Source: JACDBE01 sp963714055
Lineage (GTDB): Bacteria; Actinomycetota; Acidimicrobiia; Spongiisociales; UBA5794
Direction: 5' to 3'
DNA: 64,000 bases
Assembly (NCBI GenBank): GCA_963714055.1
Contig: OY970227.1
Location: 2,232,001-2,296,000, forward strand
The notes below the pieces were generated by a model. That model ran no database searches, was not told the origin of the DNA, and saw only the letters and a list, made by a program, of their open reading frames with translations. Made by a program: the position numbers and the translations under genes. Positions 6,934 through 17,719 of the stretch are shown one piece after another. Within the stretch, counting starts at the first letter, position 1. Every line of letters starts with the position of its first letter.

Positions 6934-8174
6934 ATGCCCCCCACCATCGCCACCGACCTGCTCACCCCGTTGGGCGCCTATCTGCGGCTGCGCGACGCGG
7001 GCAGGGCCTCGTTCCTGCTCGAGTCGGTCGAACAGGGCCGGCTGGGGCGTTTCTCGTGGATCGGAGTGGGCGACCGCCTCACCACGGTCGCCCAGGCGGC
7101 TGCTACCGGGTCGCCGATGATCGGCTACCTGGGCTACGACGCCGTCGCCGGCTACGAGCCCACCGTCCCGTTGCCCGACGCCGGTAACGGCTTTCCGGAG
7201 AGCCAGCTGGTCGTCGCCGACATCCTGGTCCGGTTCGACCACGGTGCCGGGCTGGCCGAGGTGGTCACCGGTGACGCCGAGGAGGTCGGGGGCCGGCTCG
7301 ACGGCGGCATCCCCTGGCGTCGCGAGCTGCGAGGCACCCCCGGCCCGCTGCGGCGGTTCCCCGACCAGGCCCGCTACGAGGCGATGGTGCGCCAGGTGAA
7401 ACGCCACATCACCGCCGGCGACGTGTTCCAGTGCGTGCCATCGCAACGGGGAGAGCGCCCTACGTCGGCGACTCCGCTCGAGATCTACCGGGTGTTGCGC
7501 CGGGTCAACCCGTCGCCGTATCTGTTCCTCCTGGAGCTCGACGGCCTGGCGCTGGTCGGGTCGTCGCCGGAGCGGCTGGTCGCCGCCGAGGACGGCATCG
7601 CCTCGCTGTACCCGATCGCCGGCACCACCGACCCCTCCGATGGCGACGTCGAGCGGCTGCTCGGTTCCGAGAAGGAACGAGCCGAGCACGTGATGCTGGT
7701 CGACTTGGGCCGCAACGACCTCTCCCGGGTCTGCCTGCCGGGCACGGTCGAGGTGACCAGGTCGATGGAGGTCGAGCGCTTCAGCCACGTCTCGCATCTC
7801 GTCTCCGAGGTGGTCGGGACCATCCGGCCCGGGGTGGGACCGCTCGACGTGCTGGCCGCCTGCTTTCCTGCGGGCACGGTCACCGGCGCCCCCAAGGTGC
7901 GGGCCATGCAGCTGATCTCCGAGATGGAGGGGTTCCGGCGGGGACCGTACGCCGGGGCGGTGCTGTACCTGTTGCCCGACGGCACCATGGACTCGTGCAT
8001 CGCCCTGCGCACCGTGGTGGTCGCCGACGGGGTGGCCTATCTGCAGGCGGGGGCGGGGGTGGTGGCCGACTCCGACCCGACCTCCGAGCACGAGGAGTGC
8101 CTCCGCAAGCTGGCCGCCCTGGAGACGGCGATCGACCTCGCCGAGCGCGAGTTCGCCCCGATGGGGGTGGGGTC

Positions 8175-8178
<4 letters not shown>
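6934..8178 (+). CDS. trpE: Anthranilate synthase component I
   Basis: A 414-residue chorismate-utilising enzyme that makes anthranilate with the TrpG amidotransferase. FLLESVEQGRLGRFSWIG near the N-terminus carries the LLES tryptophan feedback site. The catalytic core shows GDVFQCVPSQR, SSPERL, HVMLVDLGRNDLSRV, TGAPKVRAMQLI and LQAGAGVVADSDP. The protein is about 80-100 residues shorter than usual, mostly in the variable region after the LLES segment. The normally conserved GTRPRG loop reads GTTDPSDGD. The ATG at 6934 follows GAGGAAG; the longer frame from 6817 would run through the attenuator and is rejected. Its ATGA overlaps trpG. Confidence 0.93.
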
Positions 8179-8753
<575 letters not shown>

Positions 8754-8774
8754 GCGCCGCCAACTCACGTCGAA

Positions 8775-8817
8775 CTTTGAGCGAGTGGCGCCACCAGATG
8801 TCGTCAATCGCTCAAAG
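8775..8817 (+). repeat. Nested inverted repeats in the only gap of the trp operon
   Basis: CTTTGAGCGA (8775-8784) and TCGCTCAAAG (8808-8817) are a perfect 10-bp inverted repeat. Directly inside the left arm lies a second perfect palindrome, GTGGCGCCAC (8785-8794). The element fills the 94-base gap between trpG and trpD, the only spacing in an otherwise overlapping operon. It may be an RNA processing or attenuation structure, or an operator for an internal promoter. Confidence 0.6.
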
Positions 8818-8847
8818 GTGGCGTGGGAGGACGGGGGAGGGGGCGTG

Positions 8848-9882
8848 GTGAGCGGGTCGACCGTGGTCCAGGAGGCGATCGGTGCCCTCCTCGACGGCAC
8901 CGACCTCTCCCGGGACCGCGCCCGCCTCACGATGGATGCGGTGATGGACGGCGAGGCCACCGAGGCGCAGATCGCCGGGTTCCTGGTCGCCCTGCGCGCC
9001 AAGGGGGAGACCGCCGAGGAGATCGCCGGGTTCGCCGAGGCGATGCGGTCCCGGGTGGTGGCGGTGACACCGCGACGGTCGCCGATCATCGACGTGGTAG
9101 GGACCGGCGGCGACGGGATGGGGACGTTCAACATCTCCACCGCCGCCGCCATCGTCGCCGCTGCCTCCGGGGCGGCGGTGGCCAAGCACGGCAACCGGTC
9201 TGCCAGCTCGCAGAGCGGGTCCGCCGACGTGCTCGAGGCGCTGGGCATCGCCATCGACCTGCCACCGGCCGCCATCGCCGAGTCGATCGACCGGCTCGGC
9301 TTCGGGTTCATGTTCGCCCGGCTCCACCACCCCGCCATGGGTCACGCCGCCCCGGTCCGGGTCGAGTTGGGGACCCGCACCGTGTTCAACATCCTCGGCC
9401 CCCTGTGCAACCCGGCCGGTGCCTGCAACGGGCTGTTCGGGGTCCACAGCCCCGGGCTGGCCATGGTCTACGCCGAGGCACTGGCGGGTCTGGGGGCGAC
9501 CCGGGCAATCGTGGTCCACGGCCACGGCGGCATCGACGAGCTGTCGCCCACCGGCCCCAACATGGTGGTCGAGGTGGTCGACGGCGCCGTCTCAGAGGGA
9601 ACCGTCGACCCGGCCGAGCTCGGGTTCCCGCCGGCTCCGCCCGGCTCGCTCGCCGGAGGGTCACCGTCCGACAACGCCTCGACCATCCGGGGGGTGCTCG
9701 CCGGCCGGAAGGGGCCGCACCGCGATGCCGTGGTGCTCAACGCCGCCGCCGCCCTGGTCACCGCCGGGGTCGTCGACGATCTCCCCGCCGGCGTGTCGCT
9801 GGCGACCGACACCATCGATCGGGGTGAGGCGGCGCGCCGCCTCGACGACCTGGTGGCGTTCACCCCGGAGCGCAGGTGGTGA
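8848..9882 (+). CDS. trpD: Anthranilate phosphoribosyltransferase
   Basis: A 344-residue enzyme transferring phosphoribosyl from PRPP to anthranilate. The PRPP-binding GTGGDGMGTFNIST, KHGNRSASSQSGSADVLEAL (anthranilate and phosphate loop), LHHPAMGHAAPVR and ELGTRTVFNILGPL are all present. The GTG at 8848 is preceded by a purine-rich GGGGGAGGGGG. The earlier in-frame GTG at 8785 lies inside the inverted repeat and would add 21 atypical residues. The stop overlaps trpCF by one base (TGATG). Confidence 0.93.
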   Translation: MSGSTVVQEAIGALLDGTDLSRDRARLTMDAVMDGEATEAQIAGFLVALRAKGETAEEIAGFAEAMRSRVVAVTPRRSPIIDVVGTGGDGMGTFNISTAAAIVAAASGAAVAKHGNRSASSQSGSADVLEALGIAIDLPPAAIAESIDRLGFGFMFARLHHPAMGHAAPVRVELGTRTVFNILGPLCNPAGACNGLFGVHSPGLAMVYAEALAGLGATRAIVVHGHGGIDELSPTGPNMVVEVVDGAVSEGTVDPAELGFPPAPPGSLAGGSPSDNASTIRGVLAGRKGPHRDAVVLNAAAALVTAGVVDDLPAGVSLATDTIDRGEAARRLDDLVAFTPERRW

Positions 9883-11050
9883 TGGGCCGTTTCGCCGATG
9901 CCCTGACCGCCCCCGGGCTGGCCGCCGTCGCCGAGATCAAGCGGCGTTCGCCTTCGGCCGGCAGCCTGCGACCCGACGCCGACCCGGCCGCCCTCGCCGC
10001 GGCCTACACCGCGGCAGGGGCGGCGGCGATCTCGGTGCTGGTCGACGAGCGGTTTGCCGGCAGTTGGGCCGATCTCGCCGCCGCCCGCGCCGCCACCGAG
10101 GTGCCACTGCTGGCCAAGGGCTTCTTCGCCGGCGAGGGCGACCTGGAGACCGCCCGCTCGCACGGCGCCGATGCCGTGCTCCTGCTGCTGCGCGACCTCG
10201 ACGACGACGTGGCCAGGGGACTCATGGAGGTGGCCACCGACCTCGGGCTGGAGACCCTGGTCGAGGCGCACGACGCCACCGAGCTGGCTCGGGCCGTCGC
10301 CCTCGACGCGCCGGTGGTAGGGGTCAACGCCCGGGATCTCGACACGTTCGCCATCGATCGCCGGCGCCAGCTCGACCTGGTGGCGTCGATCCCACCGGGA
10401 CGGGTCGTGGTGGCGGAGTCGGGCATCCGCACCAGGGCCGACGGCGCCGCCGCCGAGCTGGCGGGCGCAGACGCCATCCTCGTCGGGTCCACCCTTATGA
10501 CGGCACCCGACCCGGCCGCCAAGCTCACCGAGCTCCTCGGCCGGCCGCTGGCCAAGGTGTGCGGGCTCACCCGCCCGGACGACGTGGCGGTGGCCGCAGC
10601 CGCCGGGGCCGACCTCGCCGGGTTCGTGCTGGTTCCCGAGAGCCCGCGCGCCAGCGCCGCCGTGCTGCCGACACCGGAAGGGATGTTGTCGGTAGCGGTG
10701 TGGGTGGGTCAGGCCGGTCCCGGCACCGGATCGGACCTCGACCAGGTGCACACCCGCGAGGAAGGAGCGGTGCGGGGGCGGCATGCCGACGTGCTCCGCC
10801 GAGGGCGCAAGGTGGCCAGCTTCGTCGACCGGGCCTGGGGCGGCGCAGGAACCGCCCACTGGGCCGAGGCGGCATCCACCCCGGGCCGGGTGGTGCTGGC
10901 CGGCGGGCTCGATCCAGGCAATGTCGCCGAGGCGATCGACGCAGCGCATCCCTGGGCGGTGGACGCCGCCTCGTCGTTGGAGAGCGCGCCGGGCGTCAAA
11001 GACCCCGACCGGGTCAGGGCGTTCGTCGCCGCGGTCAGGGAGGCCGGGGC

Positions 11051-11054
<4 letters not shown>
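9882..11054 (+). CDS. trpCF: Fused indole-3-glycerol-phosphate synthase / phosphoribosylanthranilate isomerase
   Basis: A 390-residue two-domain protein. Residues 1 to about 223 are TrpC: AEIKRRSPSAG, ISVLVDERFAGSW, PLLAKGFF, GVNARDL, VVAESGIRT and ILVGSTLM. From about residue 226 the TrpF domain begins with KVCGLTRPDDV, keeps LVPESPRAS, then AGGLDPGNVAEAI and PGVKDPDRV. The TrpF half is compact (about 165 residues against the usual 200). Fusion of TrpC to TrpF is known in enterobacteria and Corynebacterium, whereas most actinobacteria use a separate PriA enzyme for the TrpF step. The ATG at 9882 overlaps the trpD stop. Confidence 0.9.
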
Positions 11055-12180
<1,126 letters not shown>

Positions 12181-12184
<4 letters not shown>

Positions 12185-12897
12185 AGACGCTGGTGATCTA
12201 CCTGATGGCAGGCCGGGAGACCCCCGAGCTGGCCGAGGCCGCGGTCGAGGCGGGCGCCGACATCGTCGAGATCGGTTTCCCGTTCTCCGACCCGCTGGCC
12301 GACGGCCCGGTGATCCGGGCGGCGGGGGAGCGGGCGCTGGCCGCCGGGATGCGCACCGCCGCCTGCCTCGAGGTGCTCGCCGAGACCCGTGTCCGGGTGG
12401 GGGAGACACCACTACTCCCGATGACGTACGCCTCGCTGCTCGAGGCGTACGGCTGGGAGCGGTTCGACACCGACGCCCGCGCCGCCGGCGCCACCGGGTT
12501 CATCCTCGCCGACGTCCCCGCCGGGGTGCGCCCCGAGTTCCGCCGTGTCCAGCTGGTCGCCCCCACCTCGACCGACGAGCGGATCGCCCTGGCCGCCGCC
12601 GACACCGACGGCTGGCTGTATCTGGTCACCGTCACCGGCACCACCGGGACAAGGGAGGAGCTGTCGCCGGCGCTGGCCGGTCTCGCAGCGCGGGCCCGGG
12701 CGATCACCGACGTCCCGCTGTACGCCGGGTTCGGCATCTCCACGCCCGAGCATGCGGCCGCCGCGGTCGCAGTGTGCGACGGGGTGGTGGTCGGCTCTGC
12801 CGCTGTCGCCAAGGCCGAGCGAGGCCCCGGGGCCTTGGGGGAGTTCGTCGCCTCGCTGCGCCAAGCCCTCGGCGGCGGTGATGCCGGTACCGGGTGA
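12181..12897 (+). CDS. trpA: Tryptophan synthase alpha subunit
   Basis: A 238-residue TIM-barrel that releases indole from indole-glycerol phosphate. The catalytic Glu and Asp are in VEIGFPFSDPLADGPVI. LPMTYASLLEAYGWERF, VPAGVRPEF and GFGISTPEHA are the remaining family segments. It is about 25 residues shorter than typical TrpA, with a minimal N-terminus (MKTLVIYLMAGRETPELAE). It is the last gene of the operon and converges on the sigma factor gene, 26 bases away. Confidence 0.93.
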
Positions 12898-12923
12898 CAG
12901 TCCGGGCACCGACACGCCGAGTC

Positions 12924-14147
12924 TCAGCGGTCTCGCAACGCCGCCATCCGGGTATCGAGGAAGCGTCGCTCCGGCTCGCTGGGAGCGAGATCTCGGGCGC
13001 GGGTGTAGGCGGCGAACGCGTCGCCGGGCCGGTCCAGTCGGTCCAGCAGGGCGGCCCGGGTGGAGTGGTAGAGGTGGTACTGGTCGAGGTCGAGACCGTC
13101 GACGATGCGCAGGGCCTCCTCCGGGCCCTCCACCTCGGCAACGGCCACCGCCCGGTTGAGGGCGACAACCGGGGTCGGCGAGTGGGCGAGGAGCTGGTCG
13201 TACAGGGCGAGGACCTGGCGCCAGTCGGTTTCGTCGGTCGTGGCGGCGTCGGCGTGGACCGCGTTGATCGCCGCCTGGATCTGGTACGGGCCCGGTCGGT
13301 TGCGACGCAGGCAGGCCCGCACCATCTGCTGGCCCTCGTCGACGAGGGCACGGTCCCACTGGGCCCGGTCCTGGTCGGCGAGCAGCACGAGTGACCCGTC
13401 GGCGGCGGTCCGGACCGGGCTCCGGGCCTCGGTGAGCAGCATCAGGGCGAGCAGCCCGATCACTTCCGGCTCGTCGGGCATGAGCTCGGCGAGCACCCGG
13501 CCCAGGCGGATAGCCTCGGCCCGCAGATCCATGCGCATCAGGTCCTCGCCGGCGCTGGCGGTGTAACCCTCGTTGAAGATCAGGTAGAGGACGGCGAGCA
13601 CCGGGGGGAGCCGGTCGGGTAGCTGGGCCTCGGTGGGTATCCGGTAGGGGATGTTGGCGGCCCGGATCTTGTTCTTGGCCCGCACCAACCGCTGCGCCAT
13701 GGTCGCCTCGGGTACCAGGAAGGCGTGGGCGATCTCCGGGGTGGAGAGCCCGCCGAGGAGGCGCAGGGTCAGCGCGATCTGGGCGGCGGTGGCCAGCGCC
13801 GGGTGGCAGCAGGTGAAGATCAGGCGGAGCCGGTCGTCGTTCAACGGCCCGGCCTCCGGCGTATCGTCACCATCGAACAGCCAGGCCGCCTCGGCGTGGC
13901 GGGCATCCCTGGTTGACTCGCGACGGAAGCGGTCGATGGCCCGGTTGCGGGCGGTGGTGACGATCCACCCGGCGGGGCTGGGGGGCACTCCGCTGGTCGG
14001 CCACTTCTCCAGCGCCGCCAGGAATGCGTCCTGGACCGCCTCCTCGGCGACACCGATGTCGCCGCAGAGGCGGACCAGGGTGGCGACCGCCTTGCCCGAT
14101 TCCTGACGGAAGACACGATCGACCTGGTCGGCGTCGAACCCGGTCAC
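12924..14147 (-). CDS. ECF42-type RNA polymerase sigma factor with C-terminal TPR-like extension
   Basis: A 407-residue extracytoplasmic-function sigma factor. Sigma-2 (VDRVFRQESGKAVATLVRLCGD ... ARNRAIDRFRRES, residues about 8-80, shown in part) and sigma-4 (IALTLRLLGGLSTPEIAHAF, split across about 120-150) are followed by a long helical extension ending in ALNRAVAVAEVEGPEEALR and DAFAAYTRARDLAP, which look like TPRs. This architecture with an adjacent DGPF gene defines ECF42. The GTG start follows GGAGGACCG. No anti-sigma factor is adjacent, consistent with ECF42 where the C-terminal extension takes part in control. Confidence 0.9.
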   Translation of the reverse strand: MTGFDADQVDRVFRQESGKAVATLVRLCGDIGVAEEAVQDAFLAALEKWPTSGVPPSPAGWIVTTARNRAIDRFRRESTRDARHAEAAWLFDGDDTPEAGPLNDDRLRLIFTCCHPALATAAQIALTLRLLGGLSTPEIAHAFLVPEATMAQRLVRAKNKIRAANIPYRIPTEAQLPDRLPPVLAVLYLIFNEGYTASAGEDLMRMDLRAEAIRLGRVLAELMPDEPEVIGLLALMLLTEARSPVRTAADGSLVLLADQDRAQWDRALVDEGQQMVRACLRRNRPGPYQIQAAINAVHADAATTDETDWRQVLALYDQLLAHSPTPVVALNRAVAVAEVEGPEEALRIVDGLDLDQYHLYHSTRAALLDRLDRPGDAFAAYTRARDLAPSEPERRFLDTRMAALRDR

Positions 14148-14169
14148 CGGTCCTCCAGGCCGTTCGGGC

Positions 14170-14529
14170 TCAGGCCTCGGGCTCGTCCTGGAAGGGCCGG
14201 ACCTCGATCGGTGCCTGGCAGGCGACGGTGGCCTTGGCGGCCCAGTCGAGGGCGGCGTCGAGGTCGGCGGCCTCGATCACCCAGAACCCGGCCAGGTGCT
14301 CCTTGGTCTCCAGGAACGGGCCATCGGTGGTGACGACGTCGCCGTCCTGCACGCGCACCACGGTGGCGGTGGTCGCCGGGTGCAACCCGCCGGCGAACAC
14401 CCAGGAGCCCGCCGCCCGGATCTCATCGTTGACGGCGTCGACGTCCTTGTAGGCCTGCTCCATCACGTCGGCCGGGACCTTCAGCATCTCGGCCTCGTCC
14501 CCGATCACGGAGAGCATGTACTGGGTCAT
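14170..14529 (-). CDS. YCII/DGPF-domain protein, ECF42 partner
   Basis: A 119-residue YCII-like protein with MTQYMLSVIGDEAEM, GSWVFAGGL and the name-giving TDGPFLETKEHLAGFWVIEA. DGPF proteins are the conserved neighbours and targets of ECF42 sigma factors; their biochemical role is unknown. The gene precedes the sigma gene by 22 bases and both probably come from the promoter at 14586-14612. The ATG at 14529 follows GAGGAGC, and an upstream frame to 14595 would include the 5' UTR hairpin. Confidence 0.9.
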   Translation of the reverse strand: MTQYMLSVIGDEAEMLKVPADVMEQAYKDVDAVNDEIRAAGSWVFAGGLHPATTATVVRVQDGDVVTTDGPFLETKEHLAGFWVIEAADLDAALDWAAKATVACQAPIEVRPFQDEPEA

Positions 14530-14549
14530 CTGAGTGGCTCCTCGTCCGT

Positions 14550-14570
14550 GAGCCGGCACGGTACCGGCTC
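14550..14570 (-). repeat. Hairpin in the 5' UTR of the DGPF gene
   Basis: GAGCCGG and CCGGCTC form a 7-bp stem around CACGGTA, between the inferred transcription start and the ribosome-binding site of the DGPF gene. Confidence 0.4.
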
Positions 14571-14585
14571 TGTTCTCACCCCCTA

Positions 14586-14612
14586 TACGAACCACCTACC
14601 CGGAAATCGACA
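14586..14612 (-). promoter_or_regulatory. ECF42-type promoter of the DGPF-sigma operon
   Basis: On the minus strand TGTCGA (14612-14607) is followed after 17 bases by CGTA (14589-14586). ECF42 regulons are known to use a TGTCGA -35 and a short CG(A/T)-containing -10. Its position upstream of the DGPF-sigma pair indicates autoregulation by the sigma factor. Confidence 0.6.
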
Positions 14613-14704
14613 GGTCTGCAAAGAATCTGAGGCCCGGGGTCCGTAACGCTGTGGGGCCTCACCGTCAGCTTGCCGGCTGGTAGCACCAAGGCAAGGATGC
14701 GCTC

Positions 14705-16038
14705 TTGGAGACGCCTGACACTCGCTACGCGAGGACTGAAGACGGAACCTATATCGCCTATCAGGTGGCGGGCGAGGGCCCAGACCTGGTGTGGCAGCTC
14801 GATTACCAGAACAACATCGAGGACGAGTGGGAGGATCCGCTCGGTGCTGCGTGGTATCCGGCACTGGCCAGATTCTCTCGACTGATCCTGCACGACCGGC
14901 GTGGTGTCGGTCTGTCCAGCCGGAACGTGCCGCCGCCGAACCTCGAGACCCGCGTCGCCGACCTCGAAGTCGTGCTCGACGCGGCGGGAGCCGACCGCGT
15001 GACGTTGGGGGGGTTCTTCGAAACCGGCGCCCCCAACGTCTTGTTCGCAGCCTCTCATCCGGAGCGGGTGCGATCGATCGTATGGTGGGAGCCGATGGCG
15101 CGCTGCGTCTGGATCCCTGACTATCCCTGGGGCTACCGGCCCGAAGAGATAGAGGCTGAACAACAGCTCCTCGAGCTCTGGGGCACGCCCGAATACGGGC
15201 GCGCGTTCCTGGCGGAGCAGGCGGCGCGCGGCAACGCGTACCCCGAGTCCCAGGTGGACTTCTTCGTGAAGTCAACGCGCCATGCCTGCACCCCTGATGT
15301 GGCCCAGGCAGCTCTCGAGGATCTGGTACGACACCGACGTCAGAAGCGTGCTCCCGACGGTGCAGGCACCGGCCCTTCTGCTCGTCCACGGCGGGAGGGA
15401 AGAGGCGGTCGCCGAAGCGGAGCACATCGCGTCGATGATGCCGCACGCCGAGGTCCGCACGATGCCCGGTGACGCCTGGGAGGTCGAGGAGATGCCGGTG
15501 TGGGCGGAGGAAGTTCGAGCCTTCCTCGGTGTGAAGGCGCCCACGGTCGACCTGCATCGCGTCCTGGCGGCCGTGCTGTTCACCGACATCGTCGGTTCCA
15601 CCCAACGCCTCACCGAGATAGGAGATGCAGCCTGGCGTTCGATCCTTGCGCGCCATGACGAGCGTGCCCGCTCCGAGATCTCTCGTTACGGCGGGCGGTA
15701 CATCGGCTCCACCGGAGACGGGCTCTTCGCCACGTTCGACGGCCCGGCTCGGGCGGTCTCGTGCGCCCAAGCGATCGCACAATGCCGTTGCCGACCTCGG
15801 GATCCAGATCCGCAGTGGCGTGCACACCGGGGAGGTCGAGCTCGACGGCGGCGACGTGCGCGGCATCGCGGTGCACATCGGCGCTCGGGTCGCGGCGCTG
15901 GCCGGCCCATCCGATGTATTGGTGTCCCAGACGGTGAAGGACCTCGTCGCAGGTTCAGGTCTGACCTTCGAAGACGCCGGCGAACATGAGCTGAAAGGCG
16001 TCCCCGACCGCTGGCACCTCTACCGGGTGGTGGGCTGA
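14705..16038 (+). pseudogene. Alpha/beta hydrolase-adenylate cyclase fusion, interrupted by two frameshifts
   Basis: The gene begins at TTG 14705 (METPDTRYARTEDGTYIAYQ), giving an alpha/beta-hydrolase domain to about 15320. Frame then shifts by one base near 15317-15328, continuing as WYDTDVRSVLPTV, and into a class III cyclase domain (LAAVLFTDIVGSTQ, GRYIGSTGDGLFATF). A second single-base shift near 15777-15786 moves to AVADLGIQIRSGVHTGEVE and the C-terminus HELKGVPDRWHLYRVVG. Removing one base at each point restores a 443-residue protein of a known actinobacterial architecture. Both events are insertions, so sequence error is as likely as inactivation. Confidence 0.8.
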
Positions 16039-16146
16039 CAGGGCAAAGGGGTGGCGGGGTCCATCGCTTGGGTAGCAGGCGACGGACGTAGTTCGTTCGA
16101 GAGGTCGCCAGTTGATCTCGGTCGGACTTTGTGCCGCCGGTGCCGC

Positions 16147-16152
16147 TAGCTT
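16147..16152 (+). promoter_or_regulatory. Leaderless -10 box (TAGCTT)
   Basis: TAGCTT ends 7 bases before the ATG at 16160 and selects that start over the upstream in-frame codon at 16112. Confidence 0.55.
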
Positions 16153-16159
16153 CCGAGGC

Positions 16160-17158
16160 ATGCGGATCGAACGTGTCGTCACGGCTCTGTCGTGGATTCC
16201 ATCGGAGGCGATCGAGGGGTCGGCCAAGATCCCGTTCGTCATGGGGATCGGGCGGTACGACGACCCGCCGCCGGCGCTGCTCGACGACCTCGACGCCCTC
16301 CACGCCCGCGGCGGGTTCCGCTTCGCCAACGAGCTGAAGGCGTGGGTCGACGTCCGCAGCGGGGCGATCGTCGACCATGGCTTCTCCGGACGGAGCCTGC
16401 TCAGCGACACGCACTTCAAGATCGGCCCGATGGAGATGACCTTCGTGCCCACCGCCTTCCCGATGCTGCAGTCGGTTCCGGAGGCCACGCCACAGGCGGT
16501 GACCTTCGAGCAGACCGCCGGGGGGCGTCCGGGGATGCCGGCGCCGCGTACCGTGCGCGGTGCCCCGTTCGTGCAGGTGGTCGGGCCCAACTGCTGGACG
16601 ACGCTGTCGCTGACCATCGCCGCCGACGGCACGTCGGAGGGCAGGATGACCGGGGCGAGCACCTTCCCCCGCCATTGGGTGTACGACGAGACCGGCCGCC
16701 TCGCCGCCAAGTCGGGGAGGATCGACTTCGACGAGTGGTACGCCGAGGCGTTCGGCCCGCACAGCCCGTGGGGCGGCGAGGAGTCAGCGGCGCTGGTGGC
16801 GGAGGTCGAGTCGTCGGTGGAGCGCCGGCTGTCCGGCCGGATCATGCGGGGCGGGTCCAAGCCGGAGATCAGGAAGGTGCCCGCCGGAACCGTCGTGTCG
16901 ACCCAGGGCGAGCCGGCCGACGAGCTCTACCTGGTGCTCGACGGCATGCTGTCGGTCGAGGTGGACGGCGACAAGATCGCCGAGGTCGGGCCGGGGTCGG
17001 TTCTCGGCGAGCGGGCGATCCTCGAGGGCGGCACCCGGACGGCGACACTCCGCACCATCACGCCGGCCAAGCTCGCCGTCGCCAACGTCGACCAGATCGA
17101 CCGGGCATCCCTCGAGAACCTCGCCACCCGGCACCGCCGGGAAGAGACCGAGGGCTGA
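16160..17158 (+). CDS. Cyclic-nucleotide-binding domain protein with unknown N-terminal domain
   Basis: A 332-residue protein. Residues about 235-325 form a Crp-like cNMP-binding barrel: PAGTVVSTQGEPADELYLVL, then VGPGSVLGERAILEGGTRTATL, whose GERA-x-L segment is the phosphate-binding cassette. There is no DNA-binding HTH after it, so it is not a Crp regulator. The first 220 residues are soluble and of unrecognised family. Its position directly after a hydrolase-cyclase gene suggests it responds to the cyclic nucleotide that gene would make. Confidence 0.75.
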   Translation: MRIERVVTALSWIPSEAIEGSAKIPFVMGIGRYDDPPPALLDDLDALHARGGFRFANELKAWVDVRSGAIVDHGFSGRSLLSDTHFKIGPMEMTFVPTAFPMLQSVPEATPQAVTFEQTAGGRPGMPAPRTVRGAPFVQVVGPNCWTTLSLTIAADGTSEGRMTGASTFPRHWVYDETGRLAAKSGRIDFDEWYAEAFGPHSPWGGEESAALVAEVESSVERRLSGRIMRGGSKPEIRKVPAGTVVSTQGEPADELYLVLDGMLSVEVDGDKIAEVGPGSVLGERAILEGGTRTATLRTITPAKLAVANVDQIDRASLENLATRHRREETEG

Positions 17159-17166
17159 TCTCGAAC

Positions 17167-17661
17167 TCAGGGGGCGGGCACGAAGACCCTGGGCTCGGCG
17201 GCGGCCTCCCATGGCCTGGCCACCACGTGCCACGAGAGCAGCAGCGCCGACAGCGGCACCGCCACCTGGTTGTCGAACCTCACCCGGTTGTACGAGCCGA
17301 AGCCGCCCTTCATCCGGCTGATGAGGCCGTTGGCCAGGGTCAGCCGCCAATGGCGCGGCTTCGCCTCGCTGAACAGGTCGTAGGTGAAGCCGTGCCCGCT
17401 GATCTCCCAGTGGCGGCCCAGCCACGTCTCCCGGGTGATGCGGGCCACCTCGGTTCCGGAGAACAGGGCGCGCACGGTGCCCTGGGCGACCGGCTCCATC
17501 ACGGCGCGCCCGCCGGCGGCGAGATCGACCACGCTCGTGTAGTTGCGGCGACGGATGTGGGCCATCTCGGTGTCGTTCTGGCTCACCCGCCACTCGTTGG
17601 AGAACAGCGGGCTGCGCATCTCGACCGGGCCGGACACGTACATGATCCGCAGCGGGCGCAT
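17167..17661 (-). CDS. Hypothetical protein, possibly LURP-one/scramblase-like
   Basis: A 164-residue protein with alternating strands (RIMYVSGPVEMRSP, YTSVVDLAAGGRAVMEP, KPRHWRLTLANGLISRM) and a hydrophobic stretch near the end, VPLSALLLSWHVVARPW. The strand pattern is reminiscent of the LURP-one/Tubby-like beta barrel, but no diagnostic motif was found. The second of two adjacent ATGs (17661) is chosen because TACCGT lies exactly 6 bases upstream. It is divergent from the exonuclease gene. Confidence 0.6.
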   Translation of the reverse strand: MRPLRIMYVSGPVEMRSPLFSNEWRVSQNDTEMAHIRRRNYTSVVDLAAGGRAVMEPVAQGTVRALFSGTEVARITRETWLGRHWEISGHGFTYDLFSEAKPRHWRLTLANGLISRMKGGFGSYNRVRFDNQVAVPLSALLLSWHVVARPWEAAAEPRVFVPAP

Positions 17662-17667
17662 CATGCA

Positions 17668-17673
17668 ACGGTA
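17668..17673 (-). promoter_or_regulatory. Leaderless -10 box (TACCGT)
   Basis: On the minus strand TACCGT ends 6 bases before the ATG at 17661, back to back with the promoter at 17707. Confidence 0.45.
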
Positions 17674-17706
17674 GTGACCGGATCCGGGGCGGGCTGCCCG
17701 GTGCGG

Positions 17707-17712
17707 TAACGT
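17707..17712 (+). promoter_or_regulatory. Leaderless -10 box (TAACGT) of the exonuclease gene
   Basis: TAACGT ends 7 bases before the GTG at 17720. Confidence 0.5.
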
Positions 17713-17719
17713 CCGAAGG

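Noticed and set aside
5881..8091. A 736-residue minus-strand reading frame covering metY and trpE
   Set aside because: It is antisense to trpE and out of frame with metY, has Arg/Pro-rich shadow composition and no family motif.
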